Positions 27,122-35,970 of a stretch of 64,000 nucleotides of DNA are shown piece after piece. Source of the stretch: an uncultured Eubacteriales bacterium (GTDB taxonomy: Bacteria > Bacillota > Clostridia > TANB77 > CAG-508); NCBI GenBank assembly GCA_905203305.1, contig CAJKVH010000001.1, positions 1 to 64,000 on the forward strand. The letters run 5' to 3'. The position numbers were made by a program, and so were the translations under genes. Every line of letters begins with the position of its first letter. Position 1 is the stretch's first letter. The notes under the pieces were generated by a model. The model had not been told where the DNA came from. It was given only the letters and a program-made list of their open reading frames with translations, and searched no databases.

Positions 27122-29518
27122 TTATATAACTGCTTTATGTATTGTAAATAATTGATATGATGTATTTCCATAGCTATCTTTTATCCAAAAATAATAGGTT
27201 TTATCTATATCAAGCGATGTATGTAATACTATTGGTTCTGTTCTTTGTACAACTTGTATATTGGTGTTTTCTTGGTTTTGGACATTGCCATCTGGTGTTA
27301 CATTACTTGGTAAATTTGTTTCTCCATTATTTTGATTGTTATCTATAATATTTGCTCCTTCTACTGCAACAAACTCTGATGGTACATCTTCTGTAGTAGA
27401 TATTTGCCATCCTGCTATATCTAGGTCTTTATTTAGTTTTATTTCTACATTATTATTTGTATTTCCAATCCAGTCTGCTGAAACATTCATTTCTGTTATT
27501 ATGTTTCCATCTTGAAGTTCGTATGTTCCTACTTGTGGGAAGCAATCTACTAAAATTTCTTGTTCACCAATATTTCCTAATTTATCTTCTGCATATACTT
27601 TATATCTTCCATTTTCTTTTATCATTCTGTTTGCATTTTCTTGAGACCATGTTACTTTATCCCAACTAAATGGACTATCACATAAGCCAGATTGTTCATC
27701 TTCTGCTGTTACATTTATTGTTACATATCCTGATGATAATGTATCTTTATTGATTGTATAAGCAATTTTTGGTGGTGTGTTATCAACTTTATCAATTTGA
27801 ATTTCTGTTGTAGCAGTATTTCCTGCAATATCTTTTATCCAAATATAGTATTTTCCATTTTCTGTAATTGTTGATGTTACATCTAAGTCTGGAGTTACTG
27901 CTTGAATTTTTTGCCATTCGCTTTCTTCTGGTCCATTTTCATTTTTTGTAATTGCCCATGAATCCATTCTTATATTATCATTTGCAACTATTTTTACTTG
28001 TTTTACAACTTCCCAGTTTTCGTTTTCGTATGTAACTTCTTTAAATTCTGGAGCTTTTTTATCAATAGCTCCTATTGTTAAATCTTGGAATTTTGGACAT
28101 CCATATCCATATAGCTCGTCTTTTCCTTCAGCTCCTAAATCCACACTATAATTTCTTAAAAAGTTATATACATCAAGTATCGTTGCATCTTTACTATATG
28201 TTTTTATTAGTGCTATTGCTGCAACTATTTGTGCATTTGAATATTGTGCCCCTGACCATCTTGATATATTTTGACTGCTACTAAATATTTCTTCTACATC
28301 TGTACTTGGTGCTGCAAAATCAACATAATCTCCTTTTCCTGAATAATCTGCTAAATTTAGTTCTCTATCTAATGAAGATATTGCAATTGTCATACTATGG
28401 TTTGCTGGATAATCTCCTAAAGTATCTTTAGTTTCATTATTGCTTTGGTTTCCTGTCTCATATTGACTATTTGATGATACACTACATACTGGTACATTTT
28501 CCTTAAAACAATTTTCTAATGCTAAATCGATTGCCTCATTTTGATTATTTATTAATTCATAACATATTACATCCGAACTTTTTGTTGCATATGCTATTGC
28601 TTTTAATATACTAGATACTGATGTATATCCTTCTTCTGTAACTGTTACAAGTGGCATTAATTTCACATTATTTGTTGTAGAATCTACTATTACTTCTGCA
28701 ATTCTGCTTCCTTGACTAATTGTTTCTGATATGTCTTTATCGTTTAACACAAAATTGTAATAACCATCATTTATTCTATTATTAAAATATTCATTTTGTG
28801 AATTTATTCCATATCCTATTGTTGCAACTGTAATATCTGCAAGATTACCGTTTTCGTTTATTATATTCATGTAATTATCTAATCCCATTACAGTTGTTCC
28901 CAATGTATGATGTCCTCCTAAGTCTATTTCTGTTTCTCCATACATTGTTTGAGATACATCATTTATTTGTTTATTTATTGTTACATCATCATAAAAGATT
29001 TTATTTATGTAGTCTTTGTCTTTGTAATAATTGTACATTGCTTTTGTAAGTTTTTCTGAATAGAAACTTAATATATATAAATTGTCTGAAATTTGAGTTA
29101 CATCTTCTCTATCTACTTTTTCTTTTATATCTGATGCCTCAACTATTATACTTTTGGTTTGATACATATTTTTTATAGTGAATACTTGTCCATTCTCAGA
29201 TATATCAAAAACCGAATTTGATAACAATTTTCTCATCTCATCATTTGATGAAAATGCTAAGTTTTCTTGATCATCTGTTATTCCAAATTCTTCTTTTAAT
29301 GATGAATCTATATTATCTCTTTTTACTTCTTTACTTGATAAGTCTATTGTAATAGTTGTAAAATAGTTTTTACATGTTAAACCATCATCATATGATATTT
29401 CTGGCTTTTTATGTAATTTTATTACTAAAACTATTCCTATTATAATTAGAACTATTCCAACTATGACTCCAGTAATTATTAAACCTTTTTTTACTTTTGT
29501 TCTCGTTTTTCTTCTCAT
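27122..29518 (-). CDS. Membrane-anchored subtilase-like pseudoenzyme with Ig-like C-terminus
   Basis: A 798-residue protein with one transmembrane helix (12-34), then a subtilisin-like domain at about 225-450 and Ig/Y-Y-Y-like repeats (480-790, with NGKYYIWIKDIAGNT, NGRYKVYAEDKLGNIG, DKTYYFWIKDSYGNT). The subtilase fold is recognisable from TVATIGYGI, FAAPSTDVEEIF and WSGAQYSNAQIVAAIALI. All three catalytic residues look replaced: Asp to G235 (VIDTGI becomes TIGYGI), His to Q269 (HGT becomes QGS), and Ser to Q425 (GTSMA becomes GAQYS). It is therefore probably a non-catalytic binding protein at the cell surface. Immediately upstream of pta on the same strand. Confidence 0.75.
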   Translation of the reverse strand: MRRKTRTKVKKGLIITGVIVGIVLIIIGIVLVIKLHKKPEISYDDGLTCKNYFTTITIDLSSKEVKRDNIDSSLKEEFGITDDQENLAFSSNDEMRKLLSNSVFDISENGQVFTIKNMYQTKSIIVEASDIKEKVDREDVTQISDNLYILSFYSEKLTKAMYNYYKDKDYINKIFYDDVTINKQINDVSQTMYGETEIDLGGHHTLGTTVMGLDNYMNIINENGNLADITVATIGYGINSQNEYFNNRINDGYYNFVLNDKDISETISQGSRIAEVIVDSTTNNVKLMPLVTVTEEGYTSVSSILKAIAYATKSSDVICYELINNQNEAIDLALENCFKENVPVCSVSSNSQYETGNQSNNETKDTLGDYPANHSMTIAISSLDRELNLADYSGKGDYVDFAAPSTDVEEIFSSSQNISRWSGAQYSNAQIVAAIALIKTYSKDATILDVYNFLRNYSVDLGAEGKDELYGYGCPKFQDLTIGAIDKKAPEFKEVTYENENWEVVKQVKIVANDNIRMDSWAITKNENGPEESEWQKIQAVTPDLDVTSTITENGKYYIWIKDIAGNTATTEIQIDKVDNTPPKIAYTINKDTLSSGYVTINVTAEDEQSGLCDSPFSWDKVTWSQENANRMIKENGRYKVYAEDKLGNIGEQEILVDCFPQVGTYELQDGNIITEMNVSADWIGNTNNNVEIKLNKDLDIAGWQISTTEDVPSEFVAVEGANIIDNNQNNGETNLPSNVTPDGNVQNQENTNIQVVQRTEPIVLHTSLDIDKTYYFWIKDSYGNTSYQLFTIHKAVI

Positions 29519-29679
29519 AAAAATATCACCTATTTTTTATTTTTTCTGTTATATTCTATATTAAAACTCCAAAAATATCAATAGTTTTTAGCATTTTTTA
29601 ATTCTTAAACAATTGACAAAATTTTGCTTATTTTATATAATTATTTTGGATTTATTTTCAGCCTTTTTTTAGTATTTAA

Positions 29680-30253
29680 GTGAGGCGATTTTTTATCAAT
29701 AAATTTTTTAATATATTTTTTTATTTTGTAATTTTTTTAACAATTTTTATTTCTATATTTTTTATACCATTTAATCCAAACTCTTATTCTTCAAATTTAT
29801 TATGGCCAACTCCTGGAATTTCTAAAATTAATTCTTATTTTGGTAAACGAAAAGCCCCTACTCGGGCGGTGCTTCCACATTTCATAAAGGTATTGATATT
29901 GGTGCTCCTGAAGGTTTTAAATTTATAGCTGTAACTGATGGTTATATTTCTTTTGTTGGATTTTTGGGAGGTGGTGGTTTTACTATTACTTTAACAGATC
30001 ATAATAATGAAAATGGAGAAATAAAATATTCTTATTGTCATTGTAATCCTAATTTTATTGTAAGCGTTGGAGAAAATATAACTAAAGGTCAAATTTTAGG
30101 CGAAGTTGGTCCAAAATACGTAGATTATGTTTTACGGAAATAATTACAAAGATTCTTCTCGGTAAATACACAAATGGAGCCACAACTGGGCCCCATTTAC
30201 ATTTTGGTATTAGAATTAACGGTGAGTATGTTAATCCTCTTGATTATTTTTAG
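29680..30253 (+). CDS. M23 peptidoglycan peptidase with four CGG +1 shifts
   Basis: With four C-skips this reads as a 189-residue membrane-anchored LytM/M23 endopeptidase; without them no frame is longer than 82 residues. A hydrophobic N-terminus (7-31) is followed by LLWPTPGISKINSYFGKRKAPT, then GGASTFHKGIDIGAPEG (zinc H68, D72), and ATTGPHLHFGIRING with the H171-L-H173 pair, and it ends VNPLDYF. The first two shifts are adjacent (29863, 29867), supplying the family's Gly-Gly before the HxxxD motif; the last two (30135, 30160) restore the strand and loop before HLHFG. GTG 29680 is the likely start but has no clear separate ribosome binding site. Its stop overlaps the stop of the convergent gene. 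Similar to SpoIIQ-type proteins. Confidence 0.85.
29863..29869 (+). other. Double CGG +1 frameshift site (M23 peptidase)
   Basis: ACT-CGG-G is read as ACT-GGG; the next codon in the new frame is again CGG, and skipping its C (29867) gives GGT. Together they encode Thr-Gly62-Gly63-Ala. Confidence 0.85.
30135..30137 (+). other. CGG +1 frameshift site 3 (M23 peptidase)
   Basis: TTA-CGG-A becomes TTA-GGA, Leu-Gly152. Frame 0 would stop two codons later at TAA. Confidence 0.85.
30160..30162 (+). other. CGG +1 frameshift site 4 (M23 peptidase)
   Basis: TCT-CGG-T becomes TCT-GGT, Ser-Gly160. In frame 0 a TAA follows the CGG directly. Confidence 0.85.
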
Positions 30254-32472
30254 TTTATATATATGCATGGTCTTGATGAATATTCTAAATTTATTGCATC
30301 TGGATAATTATATCCTCTATTTGCCATATATTCATAATTAGCATCTTTATATCCATGACTTCCCCCTCTAACAATTCTTCCTCCTGTTCCTGCTGCTTCT
30401 TGTGTCCATTCATACAAGTTTCCACATAGGTCAAAAATATTGTTTGTTTTCGTGTAAGTTGTTGCTCCTGTTTCTAGTTCTATATAGTTATTACTATTTT
30501 TAACATTTATAGTTGTACTGCTATTTTTTACTGTTACATCTTCTGCATAGAAATTACCACATCCACTTGTAATGCTTCCTGTATATCCTACTTGTATTCC
30601 AGATTTTGCAAGCCAACTCATTGTAGCATCCCAAAGTGAACCATATATCATAGAACTATTTACATTTTCTTTATCAAATGTCATACAAGTATTATATGCA
30701 TTATACCAAGTTTGTCCTCTTAAAACTTTTGATTTTTTTTGACTTCCGTTTTCTGATATTCCAGATAATTCATATCTTCCTATATAGAATCCTCCATATT
30801 TTTTCACACTTGAAACCATATTGTCATAGTCATTTACATATTGCTTTGCTAAACTTTCTAAATCTGAAAATTTAGTTGTTGTTCCTCTTTTATTTAAAGT
30901 AGAATAATTTTTAGCTTCTCCCTTTTCTGCATTTACCAAAATTGCAGGTTCTCTATATCTTCCGTCTTCTTCGCTTGGTTTGCCTAAACTTACTTTATTT
31001 GTTTCGCTTTTAGCTCCAATTGGATAAAATGTTCCATAATCATCTCTAGTGTTATTGCTTGAAAAACTATATAATTTACCATAATTATTATATTTTACGC
31101 TACTTGCTCCATATAAAGAAGCTGTTTCACTAGTATAAAAATCATTGTTTCCAATTTTGCTATTTACAGGTACCCAAACCCATTCGTTCCCCAAGCTGTA
31201 TCCTTCATCATCTATTTTATCTGTTATAACAATTCCTGTATCTTCTTTAGAATTTACATCTACATAAAATCCTTTTGGAATTGAAACTCCATTATAATTA
31301 TATGCTTTTTGTTCAGTATTACAATAGCTTAATCCTAGAGTATCTACAAGAGTAAATGTTTCTACATTACTAACTTTAACCGTTGTTTTTGTTTCATAAC
31401 CTTCTGCACTTGAAGTAAATATATATGTTCCATTCTTTTTTACATTATAACTTATATAATTTTTACTTTCTGATATTGTAGTATTATCACTTACTGCTTC
31501 AATCGTTGTAGATGTATTATCTGGTAATGTAACATTTATAGAACCTCTCGTAACTTCATCTGAATTTCCATATAAATAAATTGTTGAACTTGTGCCTAAA
31601 TCATCTACAATTGCAAGTACAAATGGATCAACAATTGTCACATCTTGATTTGCTATATGTTCATTTCCATTTTGATCTAAAATTTTAAAATATAAAGTAT
31701 ATTCTCTTCCTTTTGCTATTGCTTTACTACTTATATTGGCAATATTGTTTGATTCTATTTGTACAGGAGAATAACTTATATTTTCAGTATCTCCTTTTAC
31801 TTTCCAAGCATATTCGAGAGTATCTTTATTGTAATTTTCTCCTATACTTAGTGTAACTTTTGCATTTATTACTACCGTATCTGTTCCATTTATTCTATTT
31901 TTATTGGCATCTACATTTGAAATCTTAAATTCATCTGATGTGGCAGGTAACATTGCTTGTTCTACGTTTGTTCCCTCATTTTCTTTTGTAAAATATACAT
32001 TACCTGAATAAGTAATTCCTTTAGGATAATAAATTTGATGTGTTACTCCATTTATTATATATAAATCTTGATATGTTTGAAAAGTACTTGATTCACTCCA
32101 ATTCTTATAGTCTGATCCATAATTTAATGTTAAATTTTCTAATTTTGATAAATCAATAACATAATATGCTCCATCATCATTAGAATTTATAACACTTTTT
32201 TCTCCACCATTTGATTCAAACAGCACTCCTAGTTCATTTTTGCTATTCATATAAATATTATTTTCAAACACCGGAAGACTATTATTTTTTAAATAATAGT
32301 CTGAAACCTTTGTGCTGATTGAATCTAGGTCACTATACAAATTATTAACTTTTCCTATTCCCAATTGATTTTTTGCATTTCCTATTGTAATACTTGTAAT
32401 TATTAATAACACTATTATTGTTATAGTTAATACTAACAAAGTAACACCTTTATCATTTTTTAGATTAATCAT
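30250..32472 (-). CDS. Pilin-like leader protein with FGE-sulfatase-like C-terminus
   Basis: A 740-residue protein. It starts with a type IV prepilin-like leader (NDKGVTLLVLTITIIVLLI, 5-25), followed by a pseudopilin-like helix, Ig-like stretches (190-370), and a C-terminal domain (430-740) of the formylglycine-generating-enzyme/C-lectin type: WVWVPVNS, GGFYIGRYELS, SLWDATMSWLA, NIFDLCGNLYEWTQE, GRIVRGGSH and YSSRPCIYI. The active-site Cys pair of true FGEs is not evident, so a binding or structural role is more likely. Its ATG overlaps the end of the Lon-like gene, implying one operon. It should depend on the prepilin peptidase for processing. Confidence 0.8.
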   Translation of the reverse strand: MINLKNDKGVTLLVLTITIIVLLIITSITIGNAKNQLGIGKVNNLYSDLDSISTKVSDYYLKNNSLPVFENNIYMNSKNELGVLFESNGGEKSVINSNDDGAYYVIDLSKLENLTLNYGSDYKNWSESSTFQTYQDLYIINGVTHQIYYPKGITYSGNVYFTKENEGTNVEQAMLPATSDEFKISNVDANKNRINGTDTVVINAKVTLSIGENYNKDTLEYAWKVKGDTENISYSPVQIESNNIANISSKAIAKGREYTLYFKILDQNGNEHIANQDVTIVDPFVLAIVDDLGTSSTIYLYGNSDEVTRGSINVTLPDNTSTTIEAVSDNTTISESKNYISYNVKKNGTYIFTSSAEGYETKTTVKVSNVETFTLVDTLGLSYCNTEQKAYNYNGVSIPKGFYVDVNSKEDTGIVITDKIDDEGYSLGNEWVWVPVNSKIGNNDFYTSETASLYGASSVKYNNYGKLYSFSSNNTRDDYGTFYPIGAKSETNKVSLGKPSEEDGRYREPAILVNAEKGEAKNYSTLNKRGTTTKFSDLESLAKQYVNDYDNMVSSVKKYGGFYIGRYELSGISENGSQKKSKVLRGQTWYNAYNTCMTFDKENVNSSMIYGSLWDATMSWLAKSGIQVGYTGSITSGCGNFYAEDVTVKNSSTTINVKNSNNYIELETGATTYTKTNNIFDLCGNLYEWTQEAAGTGGRIVRGGSHGYKDANYEYMANRGYNYPDAINLEYSSRPCIYIN

Positions 32473-34861
32473 TTCTACTTATCTCCGCATATTTTTTTAA
32501 TTTTTCATATACTAAATAATTTATACTTCCAGCTGAAAATTTTCCGTCTTTGTCTTTTTTACCAGCAGGTACACCTGTTAGGATTTCTATTCCTTCATCA
32601 ATTGTTGATATTGCATAAATTGTAAATAATCCATTTCTTACACTATCTATTACTTCATCTGAAAGTTGTAAATTCTTAATATTTTGAATTGGTATCATAA
32701 CTCCATGAGAACCATCTAAACCTCTCATTTTACATATTTGATAAAATCCTTCTATTTTTTCATTTACTCCACCAATTGGTTGAATTTCTCCTTTTTGGTT
32801 TACAGATCCTGTAACTGCAATTGATTGGTTTATTGGAACTCCTGATAGGCTTGAAAGTAAGCCATAAAGTTCTGTACTTGATGCACTATCTCCATCAACT
32901 CCATTGTATAATTGTTCAAAACATATACTTGCAGTTAAGCTAAGTGGAATATCTTGTGCAAATCTTTCTCCTAAAAATCCATTTAATATTAATACTCCTT
33001 TTGAATGTGTTGAACCAGACATTTCAACTTCTCTTTCAATATCAACTATTCCGTTCTTTCCAGTATATGTGTTTACTGTTATTTTTGCTGGTTTTCCAAA
33101 CACTGTATTTCCAATTGTCATAACAGTTAATCCATTTAACTCTCCGACTTTTGATCCTGATGTTGATATCAACAATGAATTGTCTTTTATCATATCTGTG
33201 TACATTGAATCATATTTTTTTACTCTTTCTTTTTGCTCTTTTAAGGCTTTTTCTATAAAATTAGTTGTAATTATTTTAGATTTTGATATTTTTGCCCATG
33301 TTGATGCTTCTCCAATCACCTCAAATATATCATTAAATAATGTTGATATTTTAGTTTGATCTCCTGCTAATCTTGATGCATATTCAACTACTCTTGCCAT
33401 TGCAAATTTATCTAATTGTAATAGTTCTGCTTGATTACAATAATCATGTATTATTCTTGCTAATCTATTTACGTTTTCTGTGTTTGCTTCTGCACTATCT
33501 TCCCATTCTACTTTTATTTTAAATAAATTTTTAAAATCTGAGTCCATTGCAAGTAAAGCTTGGTAAATTTCACTATCTCCTATTAATATAACTTTTAAGT
33601 CTAGTGGTATAGGTTCTGGTTTTAAAGATACCATTACCATTGAAGAACGTTGTTCAACGGCATTTTCTATTGCTATTTCTTTTATTCTTAATGCTTTTTT
33701 TAATGTATCATAACTTATTCCATTTGCTAATAAATCTCTTGCTTGGAATATTATATATCCCCCATTTGCTTTGTGTAACAATCCCGCTTGCAACATTGTA
33801 AAGTCTGTTTTTAAAGCTCCATAATAGTTTTCATATTCTAGTTTTCCAAACATATTTTGATATGAATAGTTAGAATCCATAATTACAGGAGCACCTTCTA
33901 GTTCACTATTGTCAACAAATAAATTTACCCTGTAATTTAAACATGGATCCTGATTTTGTCCTAATTGTGGACCTTGTGCAGGTGTTTGATTTTTTTGATT
34001 ATTTGTATCTTCTGCTAAAAATACAGGTACATTTTTTAGTACATCTTTTTTTACATTTGTTAAAAATTGATTTATTTTTTTATTTCTTTTATATTTTGAC
34101 TTTAACATGTTGATATGAACATTTACTGTAAGAAGTGCAACATTTGATTGCCATTCATCTATTTTTTTATCCGAAACTCTTTCTATTTGCTTAATCCTTC
34201 CAATTACATCCATTATCATTTCTTGAACAACTGTTGACTTTTCTTCATATTGGCTTTTTATTTCATCATCTAGTTGATCAAATTCTTCTTCTTTTAAAGC
34301 TTTTCCTTCAAGAATAGGCATCATATATATACCATTTTGAGCTGATTTTACTTGAAAACTATACTCTAAGGCATCATTTGTTAGCTTATCCATAAGCTTC
34401 TGTCTTTTATCTTCATATTCTTGTTTTATCAAAGCTTTTTCTTTTTCAAAATCATCATTGTTAAATGTATTTTTTATATCTTTTTTTATTTCTTTTATAA
34501 AACTTTCCATGTCTTCTTTAAATTCTTTTCCATGTCCAGCTTGTAATGATACCGCAATAGGCTCATTTGGATTATTAAAATTATATATATAACACCAGTC
34601 TTGTGGTACTTTTTTCTTTTTAGCTATTTTTCTTAAGTAATTTTTTGTATACATTGTTTTACCAACACCACTTGGTCCATCTATATAAATATTGTATCCT
34701 TTTATATTTACATTTACTCCAAATTCTAAAGCTTTAATTCCTCTATCTTGTCCAATCCCTGTTGTAATAGTTTCCAAATTCTCAGTTGTTTCAAATTTAA
34801 AAACCTTAGGATCGCACGTCATCTTTAATTGTTTGTAACTTAATTCATTTTTATTTTTCAT
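32465..34861 (-). CDS. Lon-related ATP-dependent protease (COG1067 type)
   Basis: A 798-residue AAA+ serine protease lacking the classical Lon N-domain. The P-loop is IDGPSGVGKTMYTKNYL (about 75), a long helical insertion follows (130-270), and YENYYGALKTDFTMLQAGLLHKANGGYIIFQ and EPIPLDLKVILIGD are the Walker B/sensor region of this family. The proteolytic domain has the Lon Ser-Lys dyad in DGDSASSTELYGLLSS and GGVNEKIEGFYQIC. The start at 34861 follows GGAGGGAACC. Such proteases degrade misfolded or regulatory proteins; the downstream pilin-like gene is translationally coupled. Confidence 0.92.
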   Translation of the reverse strand: MKNKNELSYKQLKMTCDPKVFKFETTENLETITTGIGQDRGIKALEFGVNVNIKGYNIYIDGPSGVGKTMYTKNYLRKIAKKKKVPQDWCYIYNFNNPNEPIAVSLQAGHGKEFKEDMESFIKEIKKDIKNTFNNDDFEKEKALIKQEYEDKRQKLMDKLTNDALEYSFQVKSAQNGIYMMPILEGKALKEEEFDQLDDEIKSQYEEKSTVVQEMIMDVIGRIKQIERVSDKKIDEWQSNVALLTVNVHINMLKSKYKRNKKINQFLTNVKKDVLKNVPVFLAEDTNNQKNQTPAQGPQLGQNQDPCLNYRVNLFVDNSELEGAPVIMDSNYSYQNMFGKLEYENYYGALKTDFTMLQAGLLHKANGGYIIFQARDLLANGISYDTLKKALRIKEIAIENAVEQRSSMVMVSLKPEPIPLDLKVILIGDSEIYQALLAMDSDFKNLFKIKVEWEDSAEANTENVNRLARIIHDYCNQAELLQLDKFAMARVVEYASRLAGDQTKISTLFNDIFEVIGEASTWAKISKSKIITTNFIEKALKEQKERVKKYDSMYTDMIKDNSLLISTSGSKVGELNGLTVMTIGNTVFGKPAKITVNTYTGKNGIVDIEREVEMSGSTHSKGVLILNGFLGERFAQDIPLSLTASICFEQLYNGVDGDSASSTELYGLLSSLSGVPINQSIAVTGSVNQKGEIQPIGGVNEKIEGFYQICKMRGLDGSHGVMIPIQNIKNLQLSDEVIDSVRNGLFTIYAISTIDEGIEILTGVPAGKKDKDGKFSAGSINYLVYEKLKKYAEISRND

Positions 34862-35008
34862 TGGTTCCCTCCATTGCTTTTTTATATTTTTTATTATATA
34901 CAAAACGCTTTTTTTTATCAATAGTTTTTTTCATTTTTCCCAAGTCACTTTATCTTAATTTAATATAAATTTTTAGACCATCTAAAAAGACAGCCTAATA
35001 AAAACAAA

Positions 35009-35191
35009 TTACATATTATAAAGCATAAGAGCTCCTATCATTGAAATAATAAATCCTAAAATTTTAAGCCCTGATGTAGCTTCATTTTGGTCTCCAAAGC
35101 TAAACCAATTAATACTTAAAATTCTAGCATCATAAGCTAAAACTACACCTGCTAAAACCAACACTAATGCAATAACCTTTAATATCATCAT
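35009..35191 (-). CDS. Small two-helix membrane protein
   Basis: A 60-residue protein with hydrophobic segments at 4-20 and 44-58 separated by a short polar loop (RILSINWFSFGDQNEATSG). I do not recognise the family; similar short proteins are frequent in Clostridia. The ATG is preceded by AGGAGTG, and a copy of the dispersed repeat lies about 20 bases upstream of that. It stands alone. Confidence 0.6.
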   Translation of the reverse strand: MMILKVIALVLVLAGVVLAYDARILSINWFSFGDQNEATSGLKILGFIISMIGALMLYNM

Positions 35192-35220
35192 TTTTTCTCA
35201 CTCCTGTTTTCAATTTTCCA

Positions 35221-35282
35221 TTCCCATTTGGGGACGGAGTTTTTCGGGGATTTCCCATTTGGGGACGGACCTTAAATGGGAA
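35221..35282. repeat. Dispersed repeat, tandem pair
   Basis: Two CCCATTTGGGGACGG units, the second ending ACCTTAAATGGGAAAT, lie in the leader of the small membrane protein gene. Confidence 0.9.
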
Positions 35283-35364
35283 ATTAAATGGGGAATTCTG
35301 TATTTTTTTATAATATATCACTTAATTTTGTCATTGTAAAGAACAATTTCAATATATTTTTCCA

Positions 35365-35427
35365 TTCCCATTTGGGGACGGAGTTTTTCGGGGATTTCCC
35401 ATTTGGGGACGGACCTTAAATGGGAAA
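35365..35427. repeat. Dispersed repeat, tandem pair (second copy)
   Basis: Almost identical to 35221-35282 over about 60 bases, so the pair itself has been duplicated about 85 bases apart. Confidence 0.9.
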
Positions 35428-35438
35428 ATACACATCAC

Positions 35439-35471
35439 AAAAGCAGGTATCAAAAATCGATACCTGCTTTT
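35439..35471. terminator. Hairpin terminator
   Basis: AAAAGCAGGTATC / GATACCTGCTTTT stem, beyond the stop of the minus-strand gene at 35496. Confidence 0.85.
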
Positions 35472-35495
35472 GGTTTGGAGAATTGCAATTGATAC

Positions 35496-35843
35496 TTATC
35501 TAATTAAGTATTCAATTACATTGATTACTGTGTCACCTCTAAAGAACTTTTCATCAAGATCTGCATTACTAAGTTCCTCATCAAGGTTTCCAAGACACTT
35601 GTTAGCCGATGTCTCGACTATGTTCCTTTTGTGTTCAAGACCTGCTGTCTTTTTACATAACTCTGGCATCCTTTTCATAATCTTGCCAGCAGAAACATCC
35701 ATCGTTTCATCTTTTCCTTTCTTATTTACCTTATACCGTCTTATTGCAAGCTGATATAAGAATAACGACTGATATTTGCTTAATTTCATATCAATCACTT
35801 CTGAAAAAATTCTTGCTACAAGTTTTTCTTCTTTTTCGTTCAT
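35496..35843 (-). CDS. Unrecognised 115-residue protein, foreign codon use
   Basis: A charged, helical, probably cytoplasmic protein with no motif I can name (MNEKEEKLVARIFSEVID start; KIMKRMPELCKKTAGLEHKR in the middle). It has its own terminator, and its ribosome binding site contains AGGAGAAAC. Codon use is less AT-rich than neighbours, and Arg in LAIRRYK is encoded by CGG, read as a plain sense codon, which native genes here avoid. With the flavoprotein at 19191 it is one of two such genes, which suggests acquisition from a host that reads CGG as arginine. Confidence 0.65.
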   Translation of the reverse strand: MNEKEEKLVARIFSEVIDMKLSKYQSLFLYQLAIRRYKVNKKGKDETMDVSAGKIMKRMPELCKKTAGLEHKRNIVETSANKCLGNLDEELSNADLDEKFFRGDTVINVIEYLIR

Positions 35844-35970
35844 TGGTCTGTTTCTCCTTTTCTTTTTCCTGCAAATTGTTTTGCTACAAACCCATTATAT
35901 CACGATTTTTAGTTTTTGGCAAATTTTTCCAAATATTGTACTTTTAAATGTTTATTTTTGAATGTTTTAA

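Larger units (their letters stand above)
35192..35495. other. 304-base gene-free stretch with repeats and terminator
   Basis: It holds two dispersed-repeat pairs (35221-35282 and 35365-35427) with a unique A/T spacer between them, and one hairpin terminator (35439-35471). No other signal was seen. Confidence 0.8.
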
